The notes beneath the pieces are model-generated. The model was not told the origin of the DNA. It saw only the letters and a list, made by a program, of their open reading frames with translations, and ran no database searches. From the NCBI RefSeq assembly GCF_009909615.1, contig NZ_WWNE01000007.1:273325-337324 (forward strand): a stretch of 64,000 nt of DNA, given 5' to 3'. A program made the position numbers and the translations under genes. This document shows positions 7,502 to 15,325 of this stretch, piece after piece. Numbering within the stretch: the first letter of the stretch is position 1; every line of letters begins with the position of its first letter. Source of the DNA: Acidiluteibacter ferrifornacis (GTDB taxonomy: Bacteria; Bacteroidota; Bacteroidia; Flavobacteriales_E; Vicingaceae).

Positions 7502-9466
7502 TCAATCTTCGCCTAAAGACCAGCTTAATTCAATATCAGAGTCTGCAGGAGAAACTCTAATGTATCCTTGCATTTCTTGATGCAATGCTGAACAAAAATC
7601 CGTACAGTAGAACGGCCATACCCCTACTTTCTTAGGCTCCCAAGTATTGGTTTTGGTTTGACCTGGCATGATTAATAATTCAGAAGAATTCTGACCTATC
7701 ATAGAGAAACCATGAGGTACATCAAAATCTTGTTCGTGGTTCGTAATATGGAAATACACTTTATCACCAACCTTCACACCTTCAATGTTATCCGGAGTAA
7801 AGTGACTTCTGATAGTTGACATATAAATGTGAACTTCGTTTCCTTTTCGCTCTACTTTTGCTTGATCAGGGCTAGTGATGGCGTAAGGGTGCTTGTTTTC
7901 ATCTAAACGATAGATTTTCTTCGCATTATTTTTCAATAATTCAGCAGGACAACCTGCAGCATAGTGAGGCTCACCATGAGTTGGGAAATCATAAATCAAT
8001 TCCATTTTCTCACCTGAGATGTCATAAATCTGTGCAGAGTGCTCCATTTCAGGACCTACTGGTAAGTATCTATCTTTTGTGATTTTATTCATGGCAACCA
8101 CATATTTACCAAATGGCTTTCTTGAGTTTCCTCCAGGAATCATTAAGTGACCAACAGAATAGTAAGTTGGTTTTCTATCAATTACTTCCCAAGTACCTAA
8201 CTTCCATTTTACCACTTCAGAAGAGATAAAGAAAGTAGTATATGCGTTTCCTTTTCCATCAAACTCAGTATGCAATGGTCCTAATCCTCCACTCTTAACA
8301 GTACCTGCTAATACATCTTCGAACTTTAAAATTGGAATACCATACGCTTCTCCGTCAAATTTCTCTGCTTCAATAGCAGCAATCATCTTATCAAATGAGT
8401 GAACCGTTAAGTCTGCAGATAATTTACCGTTTCCAATAATGTATTGACCAGAAGGATCAACATCACAACCGTGAGGAGATTTAGGAGTTGGTAAGAAATA
8501 AACTGCACCTGGAACTTTTAATGGATCAACTGTCAGCACTTCCTTTTTCATAGTAGTAGTCGCAGTATGTGTACTTTCATCATATACATTGTGTGCATAA
8601 TTTGCTGGCATCATTGTTCCACCACCATTGTTCACATATTCTTCGATCTTTTTCCAGTTTACTGCTGCAATAAAATCTTTATCGTTTTGTGAAGCATTCA
8701 CTTCCAATAAAGAGTTAGCCTCTTCAGTGTTGTAAGTAGTAAAGAAGAACCAACCGTGAGACTTGTCTCTACCAGGGTGAGATAAATCGTAGTTAAAACC
8801 AGGCATCATCAATTGAAATTTAATATCCATGTGACCATGCTCAGGATCTACACTAATGAAAGACAAAGAACCCTTAAAATTTGATTTATAGTCTTTAATC
8901 GGCATATCTTTCTGAGGAATTGGCACAGAGAAACGCGTTCCTGCAACTACATATTCTGTATTCTCAGTAATGAAAGAAGAACTGTGGTTTCCCGCACTGT
9001 TTGGAACTTCGATAATTTCTTCTGTCTCAAACGTGGTTAAACTAATTCTCGCAATCCTAGGGGTGTTGTTACCATTGATAAAGATCCAACGACCGTCCAA
9101 CTCTCCATTGGTTTGAGAAATGTCTGGGTGATGAGCATCATCCCACGGCACAAAACCAAAAGAGGTATTCAACATTGGTTTTGTTTCTTCGGAATAACCA
9201 TAACCTGAAGTTGGAAACTGAGAGAATACAGGAATCTCTTTGAACATTCTACCTGATGGCAAACCGTAAACGGTTAAGTTTCCACTATATCCACCTGACA
9301 TAAAGGCATAAAACTCATCGTGCTCTCCTGGAGCTACATATACCTTTTCGGCAGCACTAGATGCCAATGCACCTTTATTCGACTTGCCTCCTGACTCGCT
9401 GTTGCTACAACTGATTGCAGTTCCCACTAGAGCCAACACAATTAAACTATTGATTAACTTTTTCAT
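7502..9466 (-). CDS. nosZ: Nitrous-oxide reductase NosZ, clade II type
   Basis: This 654-residue copper enzyme reduces N2O to N2 in the periplasm. The N-terminal seven-bladed propeller carries CuZ histidines, visible in WDDAHHPD, KSPHGCDVDP, GPLHTEFDGKG and GEPHYAAG. The C-terminal cupredoxin domain carries the CuA site CxxxCxxxHxxM at Cys621, Cys625, His629 and Met632, with the upstream histidine in DVPHGFSM. The signal is Sec-type with a lipobox-like AISC (Cys20), not a twin-arginine signal. This is the hallmark of clade II (atypical) NosZ and suggests membrane anchoring. It follows the fasciclin gene by 25 nt and is followed by a strong terminator. Confidence 0.98.
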   Translation of the reverse strand: MKKLINSLIVLALVGTAISCSNSESGGKSNKGALASSAAEKVYVAPGEHDEFYAFMSGGYSGNLTVYGLPSGRMFKEIPVFSQFPTSGYGYSEETKPMLNTSFGFVPWDDAHHPDISQTNGELDGRWIFINGNNTPRIARISLTTFETEEIIEVPNSAGNHSSSFITENTEYVVAGTRFSVPIPQKDMPIKDYKSNFKGSLSFISVDPEHGHMDIKFQLMMPGFNYDLSHPGRDKSHGWFFFTTYNTEEANSLLEVNASQNDKDFIAAVNWKKIEEYVNNGGGTMMPANYAHNVYDESTHTATTTMKKEVLTVDPLKVPGAVYFLPTPKSPHGCDVDPSGQYIIGNGKLSADLTVHSFDKMIAAIEAEKFDGEAYGIPILKFEDVLAGTVKSGGLGPLHTEFDGKGNAYTTFFISSEVVKWKLGTWEVIDRKPTYYSVGHLMIPGGNSRKPFGKYVVAMNKITKDRYLPVGPEMEHSAQIYDISGEKMELIYDFPTHGEPHYAAGCPAELLKNNAKKIYRLDENKHPYAITSPDQAKVERKGNEVHIYMSTIRSHFTPDNIEGVKVGDKVYFHITNHEQDFDVPHGFSMIGQNSSELLIMPGQTKTNTWEPKKVGVWPFYCTDFCSALHQEMQGYIRVSPADSDIELSWSLGED

Positions 9467-9491
9467 ATTCTTGTATTTTGGTTGATTGATA

Positions 9492-10067
9492 TTAATTTTC
9501 AGGTAAAATCACTTTGTCGACTACGTGTACGATTCCGTTTCCGGCTTCTACACTGGCTATTATTTTGGCTCCTCCGATGAATACCTCATCTCCAACAACT
9601 TCCACTTTCACGCTTAAATCACTGGCTTGGCCTAGCTTCTTAAACTTCTTCAAAAAGTCTTTAGAGTAATTACCTGCCGTTACATGATGTTTTAAAATCT
9701 GAGCTAGCTGCTCCTTATTCTCAGGCTTCAGTAAGTTCTCTACAGTGCCAGCTGGTAATGCTTCAAAAGCTGCATTTATCGGTGCAAAAACCATCAGTGG
9801 ACCGGCATTTACCAATGCATTTTCTAGCTGTGCAGCCTGAACCGCAGCTACTAATGTAGAATGATCAGGTGAACCTATAGCAATGTCCAAAACAGTGGGT
9901 TGAGATTCATCATCTTTGATAAAGGCCTGCCCTTGTTTTTCAGTTTTTACTTCAGTCGTATTCGATGTCGCATCTTGCTCGACAGTTTCCGAATTCGGAT
10001 TGCCGCAGCTCGCTATTGAAATTGCAACAGCTGCGCACAATATTCCTTTGTTTAAATTATTTTTCAT
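9492..10067 (-). CDS. Fasciclin-domain lipoprotein
   Basis: This 191-residue lipoprotein has lipobox SIASC (Cys21). A single fasciclin (FAS1) domain spans about residues 55-190, with the H1 motif VFAPINAAFEALP (about 107-119) and the H2 region NGIVHVVDKVILPE at the end. FAS1 domains are adhesion or protein-interaction folds. Its place between the cytochrome c and nosZ suggests an accessory role in the nitrous-oxide pathway, perhaps as a scaffold, but no direct function can be read. Confidence 0.88.
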   Translation of the reverse strand: MKNNLNKGILCAAVAISIASCGNPNSETVEQDATSNTTEVKTEKQGQAFIKDDESQPTVLDIAIGSPDHSTLVAAVQAAQLENALVNAGPLMVFAPINAAFEALPAGTVENLLKPENKEQLAQILKHHVTAGNYSKDFLKKFKKLGQASDLSVKVEVVGDEVFIGGAKIIASVEAGNGIVHVVDKVILPEN

Positions 10068-10096
10068 GGCGGTTTGGTTTATGGATTAAATTGAAT

Positions 10097-10576
10097 TTAA
10101 TTAAGTGTTCTAAAGTATTCTAGAATATCACGTGCTTCAGCCTCAGTTAAATTTTGATTAGCCATTGGAGACCCATTGTGATCAATCAACAATTGACGTG
10201 CTACTGGATCTTTCTCCACCATTTCCACAGGATTCAGAATCATATTCATAATCCACTCAGGAGACCTTCTTTCTGTTACTCCTTTAATAGCTGGCCCTAT
10301 AAACTTCTTCTCTACTTTATGACAAGCCTGGCATTTAGTATTGAATAGCTCTGTTCCTCTTGCTACCATTGCAGCGTCTATCGCTTCAGCAACTTCTACA
10401 TTCTTAACGGGCCCGACACCTTTATTTACTTCTGGCTCAGCCTCTACTATTTCTACTTTGTCCTTTTTGGGCGTTTCTACCTTTTTAGATTCTACTTTTT
10501 TCTCTTGTGCTCCACCACCGCAGCTATATAGAACTAGCGTGGCCATTACGATTAGGGTTTTGATTGTGTTTTTCAT
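10097..10576 (-). CDS. Monohaem cytochrome c lipoprotein, probable NosZ electron donor
   Basis: This 159-residue lipoprotein has lipobox LYSC (Cys19), then a Lys/Glu/Val-rich linker (about residues 25-65) and one cytochrome c domain. Haem is bound at CQACH (82-86), and the likely axial methionine is Met138 in GSPMANQ. The C-terminal helix LEYFRTLN is typical of class I cytochrome c. As the first gene of the nos transcript it probably passes electrons from the respiratory chain to NosZ. Its promoter carries an FNR-type site near -41. Confidence 0.93.
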   Translation of the reverse strand: MKNTIKTLIVMATLVLYSCGGGAQEKKVESKKVETPKKDKVEIVEAEPEVNKGVGPVKNVEVAEAIDAAMVARGTELFNTKCQACHKVEKKFIGPAIKGVTERRSPEWIMNMILNPVEMVEKDPVARQLLIDHNGSPMANQNLTEAEARDILEYFRTLN

Positions 10577-10601
10577 CTTTGATTGATTTTTAATTTCTAT
10601 T

Positions 10602-10609
10602 CAAAGGTA
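10602..10609 (-). promoter_or_regulatory. -7 promoter element of the nos cluster
   Basis: The minus strand reads TACCTTTG, an exact match to TAnnTTTG, 26 nt upstream of the cytochrome c start. The FNR-type palindrome sits where a -33 box would be, which is the arrangement of an activator-dependent promoter. Confidence 0.7.
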
Positions 10610-10631
10610 TCTCTGCTTATCTCCTAAGAAA

Positions 10632-10645
10632 ATGACATTTGTCAT
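10632..10645. promoter_or_regulatory. FNR/CRP-family box (ATGAC-N4-GTCAT) of the nos promoter
   Basis: The 14-bp sequence ATGACATTTGTCAT has perfect 5-bp half-sites with a 4-bp spacer (outer arms extend to 6 bp). This is the geometry of FNR, DNR/NnrR and HcpR sites. Its centre (10638.5) lies about 41 nt upstream of the transcription start predicted from the TACCTTTG element. That is the class II activator position. Activation under low oxygen or NO is inferred. Confidence 0.75.
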
Positions 10646-10648
10646 ATT

Positions 10649-10668
10649 TTCGGACTTTTTTATCCTTT
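10649..10668. promoter_or_regulatory. Second copy of the ric-type operator motif (degenerate)
   Basis: TTCGGAC-N3-TTTATCC here matches 14 of 20 positions of the ric palindrome core (2135-2156 region). It lies 3 nt upstream of the FNR-type box. It may link nos and ric to one regulator, but one half-site is weak. Confidence 0.35.
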
Positions 10669-10849
10669 ATTTGAAAAACAAACAACAAGCAGCTATATTC
10701 GAAATACTTATATCTGAGAAATACACAAAAAATTATTCCAATTGAAGAATAGAATTACAGCTCAGTAAGCAGATTACATTCTTTAAATGAACCCTATTTA
10801 TGAATCATAATATTTTGAAATAGAAAGAAATTTCAATCTAAAAAAACGT

Positions 10850-10857
10850 TAAATTTG
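10850..10857 (+). promoter_or_regulatory. -7 promoter element of the HYC_CC_PP-type gene, nearly leaderless
   Basis: TAAATTTG is an exact TAnnTTTG match only 7 nt before the ATG at 10865. The predicted transcript would start about 3 nt before the start codon. This region (10577-10864) is the divergent control region between nos and the copper-related block. Nothing else is visible in it. Confidence 0.5.
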
Positions 10858-10864
10858 GGAATCA

Positions 10865-11269
10865 ATGAAAGCGATATTATCCATATTCTTAATGCTAGAA
10901 GTTTTGTTCAGTTCCATGAGCATCACTGTCAATATGCATTACTGCTTAGGAGAATTGGCTGATATTGCTTTTCTAGAAGAGGCTGAGGTTTGTTCATTCG
11001 AGAAGTACTTTGGAACTTCTACCCCGAAAGATGGATTAGCTTTTAAAAATAAATCATGCTGCGGAAGTGAAAGTTATGTGATTCATGGACAAAACCACGA
11101 AACCACATTAAAAAGTGAAACAAAAACTGCTGACTTTGCAATTGCCATTCGCGATCTACCGCATTTATTAGAAAATATCAGAGAAAGTCTAATACTAACC
11201 CCCAACCACTTAAATTCAGTTTTGATTGAATCTTCCATTTTTCTGCGGATTCAATCTTTTCGATTATAG
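10865..11269 (+). CDS. HYC_CC_PP-like small exported protein
   Basis: This 134-residue protein has a hydrophobic N-terminal signal or anchor, then His25-Tyr26-Cys27, Cys43 and a vicinal Cys65-Cys66 pair. That is the pattern of the Bacteroidota HYC_CC_PP family. The usual Pro-Pro tail is absent (it ends LRIQSFRL). Family members are small periplasmic proteins next to metal-related genes. The Cys/His set suggests metal binding, probably copper given the MbnP-like gene 66 nt downstream (inference). The function is not established. Confidence 0.65.
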   Translation: MKAILSIFLMLEVLFSSMSITVNMHYCLGELADIAFLEEAEVCSFEKYFGTSTPKDGLAFKNKSCCGSESYVIHGQNHETTLKSETKTADFAIAIRDLPHLLENIRESLILTPNHLNSVLIESSIFLRIQSFRL

Positions 11270-11335
11270 CTTTTTAATTTTAGACAAAAAACATTATCAA
11301 TCAAAAAATTAACACACCACATTAACAATCGAATC

Positions 11336-12280
11336 ATGAAAAAATTTAGACTACTTTTAATATTAGCAGTTAGCGTTATATCTGCTCAAGCTCAGCAGGA
11401 TATCTATTTTAAAATCAATCACAAATTAGGTTCTGCCAATTTCGCATACAACCAAACAGCTACCAATAATATTTCCAATTCTTTCAACCTACAACGGCTT
11501 GAATACTATATTTCTGAAATCACATTAAAGTATGATGGTGGACAAGACACCACTTTAGACACCTATATCTTAGTGGATGCAGGAACCACCACCAATGTAT
11601 TTTTGGGAACTTTCAACATTACGGCCATAGAGAGTGTTTCATTTGGCACCGGTGTAGATGCAGCTGTAAATAATGGAGACCCAGACCTATGGCCAATGAC
11701 GCACCCTTTAGCACCTAAATCTCCATCCATGCACTGGGGATGGGCAGCAGGTTACCGTTTTGCCGCTTTCGAAGGAATGACCGGAGCCAATATGACTACT
11801 GCTTGGCAAATTCATGCGTTAGGCAATAGAAATTACAATACCCAAACAATTGCAACCACAGGATTTACTAATGGCAATACAACTACAATAGAGTTAAATG
11901 CTGATTATGCTCAGGCATTAAACAACATTACTATAAATGGTAATTTATTCAATCATGGTGAAACAGGTGAAGCAGCGACGTTATTGAGTAATTTCAATAC
12001 GAGCGTATTTTCTGCAGGGGCTGTTGGTATTAAAGAAAATCAACTCACCTCTTTTAGCATTTCGCCCAATCCAAGTGCTCAAGACATTACCCTTCAATTT
12101 GAAGACAACCAAAATGGGAATAGGTTAACTGTTTCTTCTATTAACGGTCAATTAATCAGCCAAAAAACCATCACTTCAGGTAACCAAGTAAAGGTCTCTA
12201 TTGATAACAAAGGAACTTATCTGGTTAATATTTATAAAGAAGGAAAACTAATCGGCTCTGAGAAGGTAATCATACAGTAA
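11336..12280 (+). CDS. MbnP-like copper-binding protein with T9SS sorting domain
   Basis: This 314-residue secreted protein has a signal peptide (about residues 1-20). An MbnP-like domain (about 20-225) carries the family hallmarks SPSMHWGWAAGYRF (MHWGW at 132-136) and FQIHALGN-type (AWQIHALGN). A type IX secretion C-terminal sorting domain follows (SISPNPSAQDITLQF ... GTYLVNIYKEGK, about 240-314). MbnP-family proteins bind copper through a tryptophan oxidised to kynurenine by the partner dihaem enzyme MbnH. Two such peroxidases follow at once (2 nt to the next gene). The T9SS tail places this protein at the cell surface or outside. Confidence 0.75.
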   Translation: MKKFRLLLILAVSVISAQAQQDIYFKINHKLGSANFAYNQTATNNISNSFNLQRLEYYISEITLKYDGGQDTTLDTYILVDAGTTTNVFLGTFNITAIESVSFGTGVDAAVNNGDPDLWPMTHPLAPKSPSMHWGWAAGYRFAAFEGMTGANMTTAWQIHALGNRNYNTQTIATTGFTNGNTTTIELNADYAQALNNITINGNLFNHGETGEAATLLSNFNTSVFSAGAVGIKENQLTSFSISPNPSAQDITLQFEDNQNGNRLTVSSINGQLISQKTITSGNQVKVSIDNKGTYLVNIYKEGKLIGSEKVIIQ

Positions 12281-12282
12281 TT

Positions 12283-13389
12283 ATGGAAAAATCAAACCTC
12301 ACAAAAGGTTTGCTTTTTTTATGTTTCGTTTTATTTTTCTTTCAAAGTTGTCAAAATGACAATGATGAAATTGGAAATGAAACGTTATTATATGATGGCA
12401 CACCTTATCAGATAAAAACAGGGAGTTTAGAACAACCTGCCATTTCGGGTGACAACAAACTAACTGTTCAAGGAGTAAAATTGGGGCGCATGCTTTTTTA
12501 TGAAAAAAAATTATCTGCCACCCAAACTCAATCTTGTGCTAGTTGTCACCGACAAGAACATGCATTTACAGACACTGCACGATTCTCTGAGGGAGTCAGA
12601 GGTCTTCAGGGTAAACGAAATGCAATGGCTATATTCAACATGGCGTGGAATACCAATGAATTCTTTTGGGATGGTCGAGCCCATTTATTGCGTCACCAAT
12701 CTTTAATGCCCATTCAGGACCCTCTAGAAATGGATGAAAGTTTGGCAAATGTGGTCAATAAATTGAAAGGCGAAAAATCCTATCGAGATCAATTTTTTAG
12801 AGCTTTTGGAACAGAAGAAATTACACCTCAAAGAATTTCTTTAGCCTTGGAGCAGTTTATGAATTCCATCGTTTCAGTGAATAGTAAATATGACCGTTTC
12901 GAAAATGGTACTGCTATATTAGACAGTTTAGAGGAGAGAGGTAGATATTTATTTTTTGCTGAATTCAATCCGAGTTTCCCATCACTTTCAGGAGCGGATT
13001 GTGCCCATTGTCATTCTACCAAAAATTTTGAAAATGATAAGTATTTAAACAATGGATTGGACTCTGATGCCGATATGGCAGATGACGGACGCATGAAGGT
13101 CACCAATGATCCAAATGACAAAGGCAAGTTCAAAATAACGTCGTTGCGGAATATTGAATTGACAGCGCCATACATGCACGATGGCCGTTTCAAAACACTA
13201 GAAGAAGTTGTGGAACATTACAACTCAGGTCTAAAAAATTCGTCTACTCTAGACCCAACATTAATTTACCCACTGAACAATGGAGGTCTTCAATTATCAT
13301 CTGATGATAAAAAAGCATTGATTGCATTTCTGAAGACCTTAACTGATGATGATTTAATGACGAACTTAGAGTATTCAAACCCATTTTAA
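12283..13389 (+). CDS. Dihaem cytochrome c peroxidase, MauG/MbnH type (first of two)
   Basis: This 368-residue lipoprotein has lipobox FFQSC (about Cys23). Two haem c sites are CASCH (85-89) and CAHCH (240-244), as in bacterial cytochrome c peroxidases and MauG/MbnH. The C-terminal block ITSLRNIELTAPYMHDGRF is the family signature. In MbnH the dihaem centre oxidises a tryptophan of MbnP. The gene starts 2 nt after the MbnP-like gene, which supports that pairing (inference). H2O2 detoxification is the alternative. Confidence 0.85.
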   Translation: MEKSNLTKGLLFLCFVLFFFQSCQNDNDEIGNETLLYDGTPYQIKTGSLEQPAISGDNKLTVQGVKLGRMLFYEKKLSATQTQSCASCHRQEHAFTDTARFSEGVRGLQGKRNAMAIFNMAWNTNEFFWDGRAHLLRHQSLMPIQDPLEMDESLANVVNKLKGEKSYRDQFFRAFGTEEITPQRISLALEQFMNSIVSVNSKYDRFENGTAILDSLEERGRYLFFAEFNPSFPSLSGADCAHCHSTKNFENDKYLNNGLDSDADMADDGRMKVTNDPNDKGKFKITSLRNIELTAPYMHDGRFKTLEEVVEHYNSGLKNSSTLDPTLIYPLNNGGLQLSSDDKKALIAFLKTLTDDDLMTNLEYSNPF

Positions 13390-13420
13390 ATTGAATAATC
13401 GAAAACACAAAGTAAATACA

Positions 13421-14425
13421 ATGCGACTGTTGGCAGCGTCAATGGTCGTATTTATTGTTTATGGGTTTCGCATATTTTCCGATACCAAAAGTGTTGATGC
13501 CTTAATTAAACATCCACTCGGTTTTCCCCCGATGGAATTTCCTACAGGAAATGAATTTAGCAGAGCGCGTTGGGAATTGGGGAAAAAGCTATTCAATGAC
13601 TCTATACTGTCTATTGATAAAACGATAAGTTGTGGCAGTTGTCATTATCCACATTTGGCTTTTTCAGACTCTGTAGCATTGAGTCCAGGTGTGTTTAAAC
13701 GTGCCGGCGTTCGGAATGCTCCATCATTAGCCAACATTGGTTATCACCCTTACTTTCTCAGAGAAGGAAGCGTTCCTACGATTGAAATGCAGGTTTTGGT
13801 GCCTATTCAGGAGCACAATGAATTCAATCACAACATCGTAGACATAGCTAGAGAATTGGATAAAGATTCTATTTATGTAAAAATGAGCTTGGAAGCTTAC
13901 AACCGCCGACCTGATCCGTTTGTAATTTCCAGAGCACTCGCTAATTATGAGCGAACATTCATGAGCGGAAACAGTCGCTATGATCAATACACTTTTCAAG
14001 GTAAAAAGAAGGCGCTTAATCCAACAGAAAAGAAAGGGATGAAGCTCTTTTTCAGTGAACGATTAAAATGTGTCAACTGTCATGGTGGCTTTAATTTCAC
14101 CAATTACGCCATTGAAAATAATGGGCTCTCAGAAAAATACGAAGATCCAGGTCGATTTCGACTGACATTAGATTCTATTGATTATGCAAAGTTTAAAGTG
14201 CCTTCTTTAAGAAATGTAGAATTGACTGCTCCTTACATGCACAAAGGCCAGTTTGCAACTTTAGAAGAAGTGATAGAGCACTATAACAAAGGAGGTAAAA
14301 ATCATCCTCAAAAAAGCGAGTTGATACAACCACTAAACTTGACTGAGAAAGAAAAAAGTGAGCTCCTCGCCTTCTTAAAAACATTAACTGATTATGATTT
14401 TGTGACGAATAAAAATTGGCGATAA
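13421..14425 (+). CDS. Dihaem cytochrome c peroxidase, MauG/MbnH type (second of two)
   Basis: About 334 residues from the ATG. The N-terminus MRLLAASMVVFIVYGF is a signal or membrane anchor. A TTG 10 codons upstream is possible, but the ATG gives the better signal. Haem sites are CGSCH and CVNCH, with the family block VPSLRNVELTAPYMHKGQF near the end. It is a paralogue of the preceding gene, 31 nt downstream. Why two are needed is not visible. One may modify the MbnP-like protein and the other may act as a classical peroxidase. Confidence 0.85.
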   Translation: MRLLAASMVVFIVYGFRIFSDTKSVDALIKHPLGFPPMEFPTGNEFSRARWELGKKLFNDSILSIDKTISCGSCHYPHLAFSDSVALSPGVFKRAGVRNAPSLANIGYHPYFLREGSVPTIEMQVLVPIQEHNEFNHNIVDIARELDKDSIYVKMSLEAYNRRPDPFVISRALANYERTFMSGNSRYDQYTFQGKKKALNPTEKKGMKLFFSERLKCVNCHGGFNFTNYAIENNGLSEKYEDPGRFRLTLDSIDYAKFKVPSLRNVELTAPYMHKGQFATLEEVIEHYNKGGKNHPQKSELIQPLNLTEKEKSELLAFLKTLTDYDFVTNKNWR

Positions 14426-14474
14426 AGGATTAATTTTGGCAAAGAAGACGGTCCATACTCTTCTTTTCTCTGCC

Positions 14475-15089
14475 ATGATTAAACCATTATTTCTGCTTTG
14501 TTCACTACTCTTCACTACCGATTTTTTGGCATTAGCTCCAATTGAAAATCAATGGAAATTGGTCAATGAAGAAGATGGATTCAAAGTCTACACCAGTGAA
14601 AATGCTTTTTCTCCTATTCATGAAATTAAAATATTATACACTGCTACCTCCACTTTAGACAAAGTCTCTATCACACTTGATAATGTACCTAATTATAAAA
14701 ATTGGGTGTACAAATGTGTAGACTCCAAACGTGTATCGATAAAAAACAAAGACGATTTTCATTACTATATACTAACTGATTTTCCTTTTCCTTTGTCTGA
14801 CCGTGATTTGGTAATACATACGCAACAAACGATGTGGCCAAATGGAAAAGGCTACTCCTCTGTTTCCAAACTATTTCCTTCTGAATATAACAAAAGCGAA
14901 GACCGTGTGAGGATGGCTTACTTCGAATCGAAATGGGAAGTAGTGAAAGTCAATTCCACCACCATTAGTATCGACTACCGAGTAGTGGCTGATCCAGCAG
15001 GAGACATTCCATCATGGTTAGTCAATATGGCGATTACAAAAGGCCCAGTTGAAACAATGCGGAAGTTTAAAACAATGATAGAGAAGTAA
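14475..15089 (+). CDS. START/SRPBCC-domain exported protein
   Basis: About 204 residues from the ATG at 14475, which gives a clean signal peptide (MIKPLFLLCSLLF). An upstream TTG at 14436 is less likely. The body matches the START lipid-binding fold (NQWKLVNEEDGFKVYT, PNYKNWVYKC, DFPFPLSDRDLV). START domains bind lipids or hydrophobic molecules, and this one would act in the periplasm. It is the last gene of the MbnP-peroxidase run. Its link to copper is unclear. Confidence 0.75.
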   Translation: MIKPLFLLCSLLFTTDFLALAPIENQWKLVNEEDGFKVYTSENAFSPIHEIKILYTATSTLDKVSITLDNVPNYKNWVYKCVDSKRVSIKNKDDFHYYILTDFPFPLSDRDLVIHTQQTMWPNGKGYSSVSKLFPSEYNKSEDRVRMAYFESKWEVVKVNSTTISIDYRVVADPAGDIPSWLVNMAITKGPVETMRKFKTMIEK

Positions 15090-15138
15090 ATGGCAGACAA
15101 CTCAATCCACCTACTTTCAAGTATTCATTAAAAAGAAA

Positions 15139-15262
15139 ACCACAAAGCACACTAAGTTTTTCGCAAAGTTCACAATAAGAAAGAAAAGCATTTATTGAAT
15201 TCATTCACATCATAACACAATTCTAACCACAAAGGCTGCTAAGGTTTCCACGAAGGTCACAA
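15139..15262. repeat. Two degenerate 37-bp direct repeats in an intergenic gap
   Basis: Copies at 15139-15175 and 15226-15262 start with ACCACAAAG and end with TCACAA, and match at about 28 of 37 positions. A related CACAAAG/CTAAG-containing stretch lies near 28205-28245. It resembles the short intergenic repeats common in Bacteroidota. No gene is visible in 15090-15325. Confidence 0.6.
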
Positions 15263-15325
15263 AGAAATTACGAAGTAATATATTAATACTTTGAGTATTG
15301 ACATATTCATATAATTACAAAGCAA

